DNA from: Pasteurellaceae bacterium RH1A
GTDB lineage: Bacteria; Pseudomonadota; Gammaproteobacteria; Enterobacterales; Pasteurellaceae
DNA length: 64,000 bases
NCBI GenBank assembly: GCA_012221805.1
Contig: CP015195.1
Location: 248,001 to 312,000, forward strand
Reading direction: 5' to 3'
Shown here: piece by piece, positions 35,464 to 44,209 of the stretch
How the letters are laid out: each line of letters opens with the position of its first letter
How positions within the stretch are numbered: the stretch's first letter is position 1
Program-made: the position numbers and the translations under genes
Notes under the pieces: model-generated
Told to the model about the DNA's origin: nothing
Seen by the model: only the letters and a program-made list of their open reading frames with translations
Database searches by the model: none

Positions 35464-35973
35464 TTATTGGCTTAAGGCCAATCTTGCCTTCAAGCCCCAA
35501 TAAGAGGTCAGCCCTGTGGTGTGGTGGGCGATTTGGCCGTCTTTGAGGAGGATGATGGTTGGGGTGGCTTGAATGTTCCAGGTTTTGGAGAAAGAGCCGT
35601 CTGGATCATTGATGGAAGCGAAACTATAGCCCTTTTGCTGGAGGAAGGTTTTCACCTCTTCATCGCTGCCTGATTTAAGGGCCACGCCCAAGACAGGTAG
35701 GCCATCTTCGTGCAGGCTTTGAATGGCAGGAGAGGTGTAGTCGCAGTAGCCGCACCAAGAACCCCAAAAATAGAGGATCATGGGTTGATTATGGCTAAGC
35801 TGGGCCAGCACTTTTGGTTGATTATCTAGATCATAAAGCACGCTTTGGGCTAGTTGAGCTGGGGCGCTGGGCTTGCGATACCAGTCCATAACCAGGGATA
35901 GGCCTAAAAAGAGCAGGCCAAAGACCAGGATATTCTTGAGAAAGCGGATAACAAGCGGGGTAGATTTCTTCAT
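35464..35973 (-). CDS. Membrane-anchored thioredoxin-like protein (ScsD/TlpA type)
   Basis: A 169-residue protein from ATG 35973 (an in-frame TTG three codons earlier is less likely). One N-terminal membrane helix (about 10-30) anchors a periplasmic thioredoxin domain. The active site is WCGYC (cysteines at 74 and 77 of this start) with the cis-proline loop ATPTIILL. The fold and motif resemble the suppressor-of-copper-sensitivity protein ScsD and the CcmG/TlpA group. A protein-disulphide reductase role in the periplasm is likely; the client is unknown. It follows fabR by a few bases, so it may be in the oxyR-fabR transcript, an interesting redox link. Confidence 0.88.
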   Translation of the reverse strand: MKKSTPLVIRFLKNILVFGLLFLGLSLVMDWYRKPSAPAQLAQSVLYDLDNQPKVLAQLSHNQPMILYFWGSWCGYCDYTSPAIQSLHEDGLPVLGVALKSGSDEEVKTFLQQKGYSFASINDPDGSFSKTWNIQATPTIILLKDGQIAHHTTGLTSYWGLKARLALSQ

Positions 35974-35985
35974 TTTTTGCAAACC

Positions 35986-36606
35986 TTAGCCGTGATAGTT
36001 GAGGTAGTAATCGGCGCCTCGGGCGATCATTCGTAATTGCAGCACTACCCGTTTTTTGAGTTTTTCCCGCTCGGTCTGGTTCATATCTAGGGCGCCAGCA
36101 CCAGCGGTAAAGACGATGGTCACCATGCCTTCTGACTGAACATAGGCCAGCTCCCGATTGTGGTTGGGGTCTTTGAGGGCGATATAGTCGGCCAGTTCGG
36201 CCACAAAGTGCTGGATTTCCCGAGAGGCAGCGGTACGGAAGGCTTGGGAGGTGCCAGAGCTTTCCCGCAGCAGGAGGCGGAACATATTGGGCCGCTGCTC
36301 AATAAACTCAAAGAAGGTTTCAACTGAGGTGGAAACCACGCTGCCACCATTTTCAATCCGCTTGCGGGCCTGACGCATAAGTTGGCGGAGAATGAGGCCA
36401 GACTCATCCACCATGGCCAGGCCCAGTTCGTCCATGTCCTTAAAGTGGCGATAAAATGAGGTGGCGGCAATGCCGGCCTCCCGGGCCACTTCTCGTAGGC
36501 TGAGGTTGGCAAAGCTCTTTTCGGCACTAAGCTGGTTGAAGGCTGCATCCACCAGGGCCCGGCGGGTTTTTTCCTTTTGCTGGGCCCGAACCCCTAAGCT
36601 ACTCAC
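35986..36606 (-). CDS. fabR: HTH-type transcriptional repressor FabR
   Basis: FabR is a TetR-family repressor that senses unsaturated acyl thioesters and controls fabA and fabB. The 206-residue protein begins [20 protein letters not shown] and has the helix-turn-helix [20 protein letters not shown] at about residues 36-55, diagnostic for FabR. It starts with GTG at 36606, which overlaps the oxyR stop (GTGA), so it is translationally coupled to oxyR. In E. coli, sthA lies between oxyR and fabR; here sthA is absent. Confidence 0.95.
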   Translation of the reverse strand: MSSLGVRAQQKEKTRRALVDAAFNQLSAEKSFANLSLREVAREAGIAATSFYRHFKDMDELGLAMVDESGLILRQLMRQARKRIENGGSVVSTSVETFFEFIEQRPNMFRLLLRESSGTSQAFRTAASREIQHFVAELADYIALKDPNHNRELAYVQSEGMVTIVFTAGAGALDMNQTEREKLKKRVVLQLRMIARGADYYLNYHG

Positions 36607-37493
36607 AGTTCTTCACCCACAATCTGTTTGATGGCCTGGGCTAGGCGTTCATAACGCAGGCGGAGGGGGGAGCCAGGCCGATAGACCAGGCCCACAGAGC
36701 GGAAGGGTTGAGGTTCTGAAAAGGCCAGGTATTCAATCTTATTATTAGGGTTAGCGCGGCTGGCCAGTGAAGGCATAAAGGTTATACCCGCATTGGCGGC
36801 TACCATATTGCGGAGGGTTTCCAGGCTGGTAGCTCGGAAATGCACATTTTCTTTAGCTCCCACCGACAGGCAGTAGTCCAGGGTTTGGTTACGCAGGCAG
36901 TGACCATCGTCTAGCAACATCATTTCCTGATCTTTCAGCTCGCCTAGGTCAATTTGTGGACGCTTGGCCCAGGGGTGCTTTTGGCTTACGGCCAGTTGCA
37001 TTCGCTCCTTGAAAATTGGCACTTCGATAAAGGGCTCACTTTCCCTGCAGAAGGCCAGGATACAGCAGTCCAGCTGGCCAGACTCCAACTGCATGACCAG
37101 TTGCGGGGTTTGTAGCTCGTAGAGGAAGAGTTCCAACTCAGGGAATGCTTCCTTGAGGGCTGGAATAATAATGGGGGAGAGATAGGGGCCGAGGGTGGGA
37201 ATAATCCCGATATGAAGGGGGCCTGACATTTCCTTGCCCTGGTTGCTGGCCATTTCCCGCAGGGTCTTGACCTCCCGCAGGACTGCCTTGGCCTGATCAA
37301 CCAACATGAGCCCCGATTGCGTAAAAAGCACCTTGCGGCTGGTGCGTTCCAGCAAAATGGTGCCCAGCTCATCTTCCAGCTTGCGGATCTGGCCGCTCAG
37401 GGTGGGTTGGCTGACATTACAGGCATCGGCCGCCCGGCGGAAATGCTTGTATTCTGCCAGGGCGATTAGGTATTCCAGGTCACGGATATTCAT
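36603..37493 (-). CDS. oxyR: Hydrogen peroxide-inducible regulator OxyR
   Basis: A LysR-family activator, 296 residues. The DNA-binding domain covers residues 1-60 ([20 protein letters not shown]). The redox cysteines are at C199 and C208 in [14 protein letters not shown], exactly the positions that form the regulatory disulphide in E. coli OxyR. The [20 protein letters not shown] block is also conserved. It is divergent from the peroxiredoxin-glutaredoxin gene, which it probably activates, and is followed by coupled fabR. A C6 run within the gene (plus 36665-36670) is intact, a useful contrast with the three frameshifted genes. ATG 37493 is preceded by AGGAAGAG. Confidence 0.98.
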   Translation of the reverse strand: MNIRDLEYLIALAEYKHFRRAADACNVSQPTLSGQIRKLEDELGTILLERTSRKVLFTQSGLMLVDQAKAVLREVKTLREMASNQGKEMSGPLHIGIIPTLGPYLSPIIIPALKEAFPELELFLYELQTPQLVMQLESGQLDCCILAFCRESEPFIEVPIFKERMQLAVSQKHPWAKRPQIDLGELKDQEMMLLDDGHCLRNQTLDYCLSVGAKENVHFRATSLETLRNMVAANAGITFMPSLASRANPNNKIEYLAFSEPQPFRSVGLVYRPGSPLRLRYERLAQAIKQIVGEEL

Positions 37494-37599
37494 AGGCTCT
37501 TCCTAAAATCTCAATCGTAAAAATAGGCAGAATTATGGCATATTTTGCGGTAGAATACTTGCGGATTTTTTTAACAATGTGTAAATTAGGAGAAACCCA

Positions 37600-38337
37600 A
37601 TGTCTTTAACTGATATGACAGGTAAAAAAGTACCTTCAGTCACCTTCCACACCCGCCAGGGCGATGCCTGGGTGGATGTTACCACCAGCGAATTATTCGA
37701 CAACAAAACCGTTGTTGTTTTCTCTCTCCCGGGTGCCTTTACCCCAACTTGTTCTTCCACCCACTTACCACGCTATAACGAACTTGCCTGTGAATTTAAG
37801 GCTGCCGGCGTGGACGATATCATTTGTATGTCAGTCAATGATACCTTCGTAATGAACGCTTGGAAGGCCGATCAAGAGTCTGAAAACATCACTGTGATTC
37901 CAGATGGTAACGGCGACTTCACCCGTGGCATGGGCCTATTAGTTAGCAAAAATGACCTGGGTTTTGGTGATCGTTCATGGCGTTACTCTATGCTAGTGCG
38001 TAACGGCGTGGTAGAAAAAATGTTCATCGAACCAGAAGAGCCAGGTGATCCGTTCAAGGTGTCCGATGCCGATACCATGATCAAATACCTCAAGCCTGAA
38101 TGGCAAGCAAAACCGTCTGTGTCTGTTATCACCAAACCAGGCTGCCCATTCTGTGCCAAGGCCAAGACCCTTCTCAAAGCCAAGGACTACACCTTTGAAG
38201 AAATCGTTTTAGGCCGTGACGCCAGCACCATTTCTGTGCGTGCTATCACTGGCAAAACCAGCGTACCACAGGTCTTTATCGGCGGTCAGTACATTGGTGG
38301 CAGCGAAGAGTTAGAAGCTTATTTTGCGGCTAAGTAA
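37600..38337 (+). CDS. Hybrid peroxiredoxin-glutaredoxin (Prx5/PGdx)
   Basis: A glutathione-dependent peroxidase of 245 residues, a fusion typical of Haemophilus and relatives. The N-terminal peroxiredoxin-5 domain has the peroxidatic cysteine C51 in PGAFTPTCSS. The C-terminal glutaredoxin domain has C182-P-F-C185, with TSVPQVFIGG near the end. It reduces hydrogen peroxide and alkyl hydroperoxides using glutathione. Start ATG 37600 after TAGGAGAAA. It is divergent from oxyR across a 106-base gap that should hold OxyR sites, although no clean consensus was seen. Confidence 0.97.
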   Translation: MSLTDMTGKKVPSVTFHTRQGDAWVDVTTSELFDNKTVVVFSLPGAFTPTCSSTHLPRYNELACEFKAAGVDDIICMSVNDTFVMNAWKADQESENITVIPDGNGDFTRGMGLLVSKNDLGFGDRSWRYSMLVRNGVVEKMFIEPEEPGDPFKVSDADTMIKYLKPEWQAKPSVSVITKPGCPFCAKAKTLLKAKDYTFEEIVLGRDASTISVRAITGKTSVPQVFIGGQYIGGSEELEAYFAAK

Positions 38338-38354
38338 AGCTGATTAGGTAAGCA

Positions 38355-38398
38355 ACAAGCGGTTGGATTTGCAAGATTTTTTGCAAGTTTAGCCGCTT
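38355..38398. terminator. Uptake-sequence pair acting as terminator after the peroxidase gene
   Basis: ACAAGCGG (38355-38362) and CCGCTT (38393-38398), followed by TTTTTT, form a terminator-like hairpin just past the stop. The interior contains TTTGCAAGATTTTTTGCAA. Confidence 0.6.
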
Positions 38399-38410
38399 TT
38401 TTGTACTTTA

Positions 38411-38483
38411 GATGGCGCCAGCGTCCTCGCTGGTGCCTGCTCGATCGAGAAATTGAAGCACCAGCCTGGAGGCTGGCGCTATC
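38411..38483. repeat. REPIN-like paired hairpin, copy 5
   Basis: GATGGCGCCAGCG-TCCT-CGCTGGTGCC on the left and GCACCAGCC-TGGA-GGCTGGCGCTATC on the right. The two stems differ from each other but each pairs fully. The right end touches the cpdA stop. Confidence 0.8.
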
Positions 38484-39310
38484 TAGTACCCCGCTGAATT
38501 AAAATCTGGCAAAAACTCATTCGTTGCCAAACGCTTAACTAGAGTTTCAATCGTCCCATCTTCTTTCAACACCAACTCCCGCCAGCCCTGGGGCAGCATA
38601 TCTAGGGTAAAGGTATTGCAATGAGGCTTAAACTGAATACAGGTAGAAGGCGTGGCCAGCACCCGATAATGGAGCCAGTGGCTGTCCACTTCCTGATGAA
38701 TATGGCCGTGCAAAAAGGCCCTAACATTGGTATGAGGGGCCAGGCAATCTTCCAAATCATGTAGGTTACGCAGGCTGTGCTGATCAAGCCAGGCTGAGTG
38801 GGTTGGCAAGAGGTTGTGGTGCAGGCAGATTAGGGCGTGGCGGCCGGCAAATTGGGTCAGCATTTGGCTTAACCAGCTTAACTGATAGGAACCCAGCCTG
38901 CCGTGGGGCGAACCATAAACCTGGCTATCCAACATCAAAATAACCCAGTGCTGGCCGGCTAGGATTACCTTATGGGGGAAAATATGAGGTTGTTCGGCCA
39001 ATTTATGGGGCATGGAAGTGGGGCAATCGTGGTTGCCCTGGAGCCAAAAGGTAGGCAGGCCCAGGGGTTTAACCATTTGGGCAAAGCGTTGGTAGCCGGC
39101 TTCATTATTGTCTTGGATCAGATCACCTGTGGCCAAGAGGGCATCAAACTGCCCGCCTTCCGCCCCAATGGCCTCCAACACAGCCTGAAAACTTTGGGCC
39201 GTGTTTACGCCCAATAATTCCCCCTGGCTGTCGGCGAAGAGGTGCATATCGGTTAATTGAAGGAGGCTGATGGTTGATTTCTCGGGTACAAGCTGATAAA
39301 TGGTTTCCAT
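38483..39310 (-). CDS. cpdA: 3',5'-cyclic-AMP phosphodiesterase
   Basis: CpdA (Icc) hydrolyses cAMP to AMP, so it limits CRP signalling, relevant to the CRP sites in the ula and murP regions. From ATG 39310 the protein is 275 residues, the E. coli length; an upstream extension to 39340 is unlikely. Metallophosphoesterase motifs are complete: LTDMHLF, ATGDLIQD, QGNHD, LHHNLLP and FLHGHIH. The stop lies inside the end of a REPIN-like element. It is oriented toward the peroxidase gene and follows nudF in the same direction. Confidence 0.95.
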   Translation of the reverse strand: METIYQLVPEKSTISLLQLTDMHLFADSQGELLGVNTAQSFQAVLEAIGAEGGQFDALLATGDLIQDNNEAGYQRFAQMVKPLGLPTFWLQGNHDCPTSMPHKLAEQPHIFPHKVILAGQHWVILMLDSQVYGSPHGRLGSYQLSWLSQMLTQFAGRHALICLHHNLLPTHSAWLDQHSLRNLHDLEDCLAPHTNVRAFLHGHIHQEVDSHWLHYRVLATPSTCIQFKPHCNTFTLDMLPQGWRELVLKEDGTIETLVKRLATNEFLPDFNSAGY

Positions 39311-39455
39311 ATTGGCCGACTGAATTACAAATAAAGTCAAGTAGCCAATACTTTACCCCTTTCTGCCCGGCCTTTCAGCAAGCAAACTTCAAAAGTGTGC
39401 GATAACGCACATTTTTCACAAAAGTTTACACAAAATTTGTACAAAAAATGCGATT

Positions 39456-40082
39456 TTAACCCGCTTGTTGGCTTAAATAGCGGCTATAGTTGAGCTGCAA
39501 CCATTGCAGGCCAATAACTGCGATCACATTGTCGATCTTGCCCTCTTGCACCCACTCATAGGCCTGTTCACGGCTGACGACATGGACGAGAATATCCTCA
39601 TTTTCCTCTTCTAAACCGTAAATTCCGCCGACTTCTGAGCTATCAACCAGGGCTAAAAAGAGGTGTAAACGCTCCAACTGGCCGCCTGGGCTGTCCCAGA
39701 CGCTGAGGGCGTGCTCTACTTTTGAAACCGTCAAGCCTGCTTCTTCCTGGCTTTCTCGAATGGCCACCTCGGCCGGGCTTTCGCCTGTATCTACCATGCC
39801 AGCAATCAGTTCCACCAACCAAGGGGAGCTGTCTAATTGAGGGTTATAGGCCCCAATCCGCACCTGCTCGACCAAGACCACGCTGTCCCGCACTGGATCG
39901 TAGGCAATCACGGCCGAAGCCTCGCCCTTCATCAGGAGTTCCCGCACCACCACATCACTGGTGCCGCCCTTAAAGAGCTTGTGTTTGAAGAAGATTTTTT
40001 TCAGTTCGAAATGCCCCTTATAGAGCACTTCTTCCTTGATGATTTCTAAATCCTGCTGCTGAAATTGATGAATACTGGCCAT
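39456..40082 (-). CDS. nudF: ADP-ribose pyrophosphatase NudF
   Basis: A Nudix hydrolase that splits ADP-ribose into AMP and ribose 5-phosphate. It has 208 residues. The Nudix box GMVDTGESPAEVAIRESQEE, followed by AGL, lies at about residues 93-115, preceded by ELIA as in NudF. In many gamma-proteobacteria nudF and cpdA are neighbours near parE, and the same pair occurs here. Start ATG 40082, preceded by AGGAG. Confidence 0.95.
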   Translation of the reverse strand: MASIHQFQQQDLEIIKEEVLYKGHFELKKIFFKHKLFKGGTSDVVVRELLMKGEASAVIAYDPVRDSVVLVEQVRIGAYNPQLDSSPWLVELIAGMVDTGESPAEVAIRESQEEAGLTVSKVEHALSVWDSPGGQLERLHLFLALVDSSEVGGIYGLEEENEDILVHVVSREQAYEWVQEGKIDNVIAVIGLQWLQLNYSRYLSQQAG

Positions 40083-40090
40083 AGGTTCTC

Positions 40091-40510
40091 CTAGCTACGT
40101 TTAAGTTTGTCAGTATGCACAATAAAGAGGGCAATTATCATCACTAAAATGGAAATGGAAAATAAAAGCGTGTGCATGGCATTGGAATGATCGACAATGA
40201 TGAGGCGTATCATGGCGGTGATACCAATGTATAAAAAATACCTGAGCGGAAAGTGATAGTTATACTTAAAATATTGCACGATCAGGGCCAAAAACTCAAA
40301 ATAAAGGAAGAAAATCACGATTTTCTCGACAATTTGGAATTTTTCGCTTTGGTGTCTGAACAACTCAATTAAGGAGAAAGCCTCGTCAAAAAGGGCATAG
40401 GCAAGGAGGACGCCTGCCAAAAGCAGGGAGATATTGAGGGTCCATTGGAAGATTTCAGACACCACTCGGCCAAAGCGGGAGTGCTGTTCTTCAAGACTAA
40501 GTTTGGGCAT
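40091..40510 (-). CDS. psiE: Phosphate-starvation-inducible PsiE family protein
   Basis: A small inner-membrane protein of 139 residues with about four hydrophobic helices (for example FQWTLNISLLLAGVLLAYAL and FLYFEFLALIVQYF). The sequence pattern fits PsiE, a phosphate-starvation-induced protein of unknown biochemical role. The start is ATG 40510 with AAGGAA upstream; it overlaps the end of the preceding phosphopantetheinyl transferase by 14 bases. An extension to 40600 lies inside that gene and is not credible. It is followed closely by nudF. Confidence 0.85.
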   Translation of the reverse strand: MPKLSLEEQHSRFGRVVSEIFQWTLNISLLLAGVLLAYALFDEAFSLIELFRHQSEKFQIVEKIVIFFLYFEFLALIVQYFKYNYHFPLRYFLYIGITAMIRLIIVDHSNAMHTLLFSISILVMIIALFIVHTDKLKRS

Positions 40511-41222
40511 AAGCTTCCTTATTAACATGATAGACAAGCGGGTCAGGCAGGTGGATTTTTTGCAAAACGGCCTGCTTAAGCTGGAAAGTTTGAGGCACAA
40601 GCCCCTCGCTGGTCTGGTAAAAATAACTTAAATAACAAGGGCCTAATTTTACAAAATCTAGCTGGCCTTGGGGGCAATGAGCAGAAAAAATTTTCTGGGC
40701 TTCAGGCAGGTGGCGGACCTCAGACAGTTTAACAATCCCCACCCCTTGTGACTTAAGCACTGCCTCTCTCAAACACCAAGAGAGGTAGAAATAATCTGAC
40801 AAATTTTCCACCCTTTCTGCATAGGCCAGCTCTTCTGGGTTGGCATAATGGTTGAGTAAATCCCGAAATCGGCGGGTTTTCTGCGGATGCTCCAAGTCAA
40901 TGCCAACCGCTTTTTTAGGGCGACCAACCGATAAGATTACCGCCACATAGTCGCCCGAATGGCTGATATTAAAGTCAATTTCTTCAGCCTCCAAATAAGG
41001 CCGGCCGCTGGCCGTGCGTTGGATATGGTCTAGCAAACGGCTATCCAAGCTTGCTTTTTCAAACAAGAGATGGAGCAAATAAAAGGCCATTCTACGAGCC
41101 TGCCATTTTTGCACTTGGCGGGCATTGGGCTGAATTTGGGGCGGCTTGGCGTAATCCCAAAAGCGCTTAGGCACAGGCTCCTCAAGATGGGCAAGAGCAA
41201 TGAACAGACAGGGGTTTATCAC
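40497..41222 (-). CDS. 4'-phosphopantetheinyl transferase superfamily protein
   Basis: Transfers 4'-phosphopantetheine from coenzyme A to a carrier-protein serine. The 241-residue length and fold fit the Sfp group, not the short AcpS group. Signature motifs are DFNISHSGDYVAVIL, VGIDLEHP (metal-binding aspartate and glutamate) and YLSWCLREAVLKSQG (catalytic W-x-x-(K/R)-E-A). No biosynthetic cluster is nearby, so it may serve a fatty-acid-type carrier or one encoded elsewhere. Cysteine in the W-C-L-R-E-A motif is a normal variant. Start ATG 41222. Confidence 0.9.
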   Translation of the reverse strand: MINPCLFIALAHLEEPVPKRFWDYAKPPQIQPNARQVQKWQARRMAFYLLHLLFEKASLDSRLLDHIQRTASGRPYLEAEEIDFNISHSGDYVAVILSVGRPKKAVGIDLEHPQKTRRFRDLLNHYANPEELAYAERVENLSDYFYLSWCLREAVLKSQGVGIVKLSEVRHLPEAQKIFSAHCPQGQLDFVKLGPCYLSYFYQTSEGLVPQTFQLKQAVLQKIHLPDPLVYHVNKEAYAQT

Positions 41223-41339
41223 AGGTTTTCCTCATTTAACATTTGCAAATTCTAGCAAAAAATCGACCGCTTGCGGGGAATTTCCGCCCATTTGGCCATT
41301 TAAGCCCTATAATAAGGGGCCTGTTAAAAAGGATTTCTT

Positions 41340-41750
41340 ATGTCAATTTACGAACGCATTTTCCACGCCGTCTTGTTTGAGCTATTAGCCCTTATCCTGT
41401 CAGTTATCGGCCTAGTTCTTTTTACCGATCACTCCGCCAGCGACTCCGCCCTCATGACCCTTTCCATCGCCACCATTGCCATGCTCTGGAACTTCGTCTT
41501 TAACTGGGCCTTCGACAAGATTTTCACCGGCAAACGGGAGGAGCGCGGCTTCTGGTTTCGCATTTTCCACACCATCACTTTTGAGGCAGGCCTGCTGATT
41601 TTTACCCTTCCTCTTGTGGCCTATATTATGCAGGTTTCTTGGTTAGAAGCCTTTATTATGGACATTGCCCTTACCATGTTTATTCTGGTCTATGCCATGG
41701 TCTTTAATTGGATTTATGATCATGTGAGGTTGAGGTTTGTTGGACAATAA
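41340..41750 (+). CDS. PACE-family antimicrobial efflux transporter
   Basis: A 136-residue inner-membrane protein of the proteobacterial antimicrobial compound efflux (AceI) family. It is a tandem duplication of two BTP (bacterial transmembrane pair) repeats. Both halves contain the F-N-W motif: WNFVFNWAFDKIF (about residues 50-62) and YAMVFNWIYDHVR (about 118-130). Each half begins with a related sequence (ERIFHAVLFEL and FRIFHTITFEA). Members export chlorhexidine or short polyamines; the substrate here is unknown. Start ATG 41340, preceded by AAAGGAT. It is a monocistronic gene with azlCD following under a separate promoter. Confidence 0.95.
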   Translation: MSIYERIFHAVLFELLALILSVIGLVLFTDHSASDSALMTLSIATIAMLWNFVFNWAFDKIFTGKREERGFWFRIFHTITFEAGLLIFTLPLVAYIMQVSWLEAFIMDIALTMFILVYAMVFNWIYDHVRLRFVGQ

Positions 41751-41755
41751 ATAAC

Positions 41756-41786
41756 TTGCAAGATCATGCTAAATTACCCCTATAAT
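41756..41786 (+). promoter_or_regulatory. azlCD promoter
   Basis: TTGCAA (41756-41761), a 19-base spacer and TATAAT (41781-41786) precede azlC. The spacer is two bases longer than ideal. Confidence 0.5.
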
Positions 41787-41828
41787 ACAAGCGCTCTCAA
41801 GATCACAAAAATTTGCAAATGAGGACTT

Positions 41829-42515
41829 ATGTCGTTAGAAATTGAAAATAGCTGGCCTGCGGCAGTGAAATTAACACTGCCGATTTTTATGGGCTATTTT
41901 GCCGCAGGAGTGGCCTATGGAATGTTGGCCACAGCGGCGGGGATGCCAGCCTGGTTTACCTTTGTCATGTGCTTTACCGTCTTTTCAGGCACGGCCCAGT
42001 ATGCGGCCATTCCCTTTTTTGTCTCGGGGGCGGGGTTGCTCTCGGTCTTTTTGAGCACCTTTTTGATGAGCCTGCGTTTTATTTTTTATACCCTCAATAT
42101 GCAGGCGGTGCTGCCCAAGGAAAGGCTTAAGAAGGTGGTTAGCCTTATGTTTCTGACCGATGAAAACTTTGCCCTGCTCTCGACTTTTCCGGCCCAAGTT
42201 CGCCAATCTATGATCCTTAAATGCTCAGTGCTGGGTGTGGCCTATTGGACGCTGGCATCCTTGGTCGGCATTTTATTAGGCGATTCGGTAGCAGGCCTGA
42301 TCCCGCATCTGGATTTCGCCCTGCCCTGCTTGTTCGCCATTCTGGCCTATGAGCAATACAAGGGCCAAAAACAATGGAAGCCCTTTGCCATTGCCTTGGT
42401 GGGCTTTGTCTTGGCCAAGCAGATCAGTTCAGAAGCAGTTTTATTGGCAGCGATTTTGATTGCAATAGTGATTGTGGCCTGCCTGCCACAGCGTTTCTTG
42501 ATGGGGAGTAAATAA
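41829..42515 (+). CDS. azlC: AzlC family branched-chain amino-acid exporter subunit
   Basis: The large membrane subunit of an AzlCD-type (YgaZH) exporter for branched-chain amino acids or methionine. The 228-residue protein has several hydrophobic helices and the family's opening GYFAAGVAYGMLA. The segment MCFTVFSGTAQYAAIPFF is a clear AzlC hallmark. Start ATG 41829 after GAGGAC. It overlaps azlD by one base (TAATG), so the two subunits are translationally coupled. Since brnQ, an importer for the same amino acids, lies 3 kb downstream on the other strand, this block may balance branched-chain amino-acid levels. Confidence 0.94.
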   Translation: MSLEIENSWPAAVKLTLPIFMGYFAAGVAYGMLATAAGMPAWFTFVMCFTVFSGTAQYAAIPFFVSGAGLLSVFLSTFLMSLRFIFYTLNMQAVLPKERLKKVVSLMFLTDENFALLSTFPAQVRQSMILKCSVLGVAYWTLASLVGILLGDSVAGLIPHLDFALPCLFAILAYEQYKGQKQWKPFAIALVGFVLAKQISSEAVLLAAILIAIVIVACLPQRFLMGSK

Positions 42516-42838
42516 TGGATACCTTAGATATTATCGCCATGTTGTTGGCCCTGGCCTTGGGCACCCAGCTTTGCCGTTTTTTACCCCTGGTTCTGCCACA
42601 AGCGGTGGTTTCTCATCCTATTCTTGCAAAATTAAATCGAACTCTGCCCCTGGTTATTTTGCTCCTGTTGGTGCTTACCAGCCTGAGTTTCCCCCAAGTA
42701 GACGAGGGCTACCAGCTCTTGATTGCCCAGGTGCTTTCCTTAGGTTTAGTGGTGGCTTCTTATCGATGGTTGGGCAATGTTTTGCTCAGTGTGGCCTTGG
42801 GGATTGGGGGGATGAACGGCCTATTATGGCTCTTATAA
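42515..42838 (+). CDS. azlD: AzlD family exporter subunit
   Basis: The small membrane partner of azlC, 107 residues with about four hydrophobic segments (MDTLDIIAMLLALALGTQLC and onwards). The order azlC-azlD with overlap is the usual arrangement. The early helix FLPLVLPQAV fits AzlD. An uptake-sequence pair follows as a probable terminator. Substrate cannot be deduced from this subunit. Confidence 0.9.
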   Translation: MDTLDIIAMLLALALGTQLCRFLPLVLPQAVVSHPILAKLNRTLPLVILLLLVLTSLSFPQVDEGYQLLIAQVLSLGLVVASYRWLGNVLLSVALGIGGMNGLLWLL

Positions 42839-42844
42839 AACCCA

Positions 42845-42902
42845 ACAAGCGGTCTCTTTTCTTCAAAAATTTGCAAATTTTCGCTAAAATCAGCCCGCTT
42901 GT
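42845..42902. repeat. Perfect uptake-sequence pair
   Basis: ACAAGCGGTC (42845-42854) matches the full A. pleuropneumoniae-type core and is mirrored by CCGCTTGT (42895-42902), with an AATTTGCAAATTTT tract between. It lies between azlD and miaA. Confidence 0.75.
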
Positions 42903-42919
42903 ACCTATATTGAGACCCT

Positions 42920-43851
42920 ATGAACAAACCACTTGCCATCTTTTTAATGGGCCCGACTGCTTCGGGCAAGACCGATTTAGCCATCGCCCTTAGGCAACAC
43001 CTTCCGGTTGAGGTGATTTCGGTGGATTCTGCCCTGATTTATAAGGGCATGGACATCGGCACCGCCAAGCCTAGCCCGGCTGAACTGAAATTGGCCCCCC
43101 ACCGCCTGATTGACATTTTGGATCCGGCTGAAAGCTATTCGGTGGCCAACTTTCGGGAGGATGCCTTAAGAGAGATGGCAGACATCACCGCCCAGGGCAA
43201 GATTCCGCTCTTAGTGGGCGGGACCATGATGTATTACAAGGCTCTACTGGAGGGGCTTTCCCCTCTGCCTTCGGCTGATCCTGAGCTTCGGGCCAGTATT
43301 GAAGAGCGGGCTGAAAAAGAGGGCTGGCCCAGCCTGCATGCGGAGCTGGTCAAGATTGACCCGGTGGCTGGAGCTAGGATTAACCCCAACGATAGCCAGC
43401 GGATCAACCGAGCCTTGGAAGTCTTTTATCTGTCGGGACAAACTATGACCGAGCTGACCGCCCAAGCCGGAGAAAGCCTGCCCTACCGTCTCCTGCAATT
43501 TGCCATCGCCCCCAAGATCGGGCCGTCCTCCACCAGCGGATTGAGCAACGTTTTCACAAAATGATGGAACTGGGCTTTAAAAAAGAAGTCCAAGCCCTAT
43601 ATGAGCGGGGGGATCTGCACAGCAATCTGCCTTCCATCCGTTGCGTGGGCTACCGCCAGCTCTGGGAACACTTAGAGGGCCAGATTTCGCTGGATGAGGC
43701 CGTTTTCAAGGGCATTTGTGCCACCCGCCAGCTGGCCAAGCGGCAGATTACCTGGCTAAGAGGTTGGAGCAGTGAGTTAGAATGGCTAGACAGCCTCGAT
43801 CCAGCCGGATCTTTGCATAAAATGATTGAAAAGATCGGCCAATCTCGCTAA
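42920..43851 (+). CDS. miaA: tRNA dimethylallyltransferase MiaA, frameshifted as sequenced
   Basis: MiaA isopentenylates A37 of tRNAs reading codons that begin with U. The first part has the P-loop GPTASGKT (residues 11-18) and the [16 protein letters not shown] block. The frame is lost after QFAIAP. The second part, [20 protein letters not shown] with [15 protein letters not shown] and [15 protein letters not shown], continues in another frame to 43851. Adding one C to the run at 43509-43513 (five present, six expected) restores [18 protein letters not shown] and gives 310 residues, the normal size. A different C6 run in the same gene (43095-43100) is intact. A base-calling slip is the likely cause. 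Confidence 0.93.
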
Positions 43852-43906
43852 TATCCCTCTGCCTTTGGCAATCGAACAATTTAACAACAATAAAAAGGAC
43901 AATAAA

Positions 43907-44206
43907 ATGGCAAAAGGTCAATCTTTACAAGATCCATACTTAAACGCACTTCGCCGTGAACGCATTCCAGTGTCTATTTATCTGGTCAACGGCATTAAAT
44001 TACAGGGTCAAATCGAGTCTTTCGACCAATTCGTGATTTTACTTAAAAACACCGTCAGCCAAATGGTTTACAAGCACGCCATTTCAACCGTGGTGCCAGC
44101 CCGGGCCATTTCCCACAACAACGGTGGCAACAATCACAACAATAACGCAGCCGCATCAGCCCAATACCAACAGGCTGAATCAGAGACTGCCAGTCAAGAC
44201 CAATAA
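43907..44206 (+). CDS. hfq: RNA-binding protein Hfq
   Basis: An RNA chaperone that pairs small RNAs with mRNAs. From ATG 43907 (AAAAGGAC upstream) it is 99 residues. The key surface residues Q8, F42, Y55, K56 and H57 are in place ([44 protein letters not shown]). The C-terminal tail is rich in N, H and Q, as in other Pasteurellaceae. A longer N-terminal start at 43826 overlaps miaA and is not credible. Order miaA-hfq-hflX is conserved with enterobacteria. Confidence 0.97.
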   Translation: MAKGQSLQDPYLNALRRERIPVSIYLVNGIKLQGQIESFDQFVILLKNTVSQMVYKHAISTVVPARAISHNNGGNNHNNNAAASAQYQQAESETASQDQ

Positions 44207-44209
44207 GCC

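Noticed and set aside
43826-43906. Extended start of Hfq inside miaA
   Set aside because: The canonical Hfq N-terminus [10 protein letters not shown] begins at 43907 with a Shine-Dalgarno; the upstream part is the miaA end in another frame.
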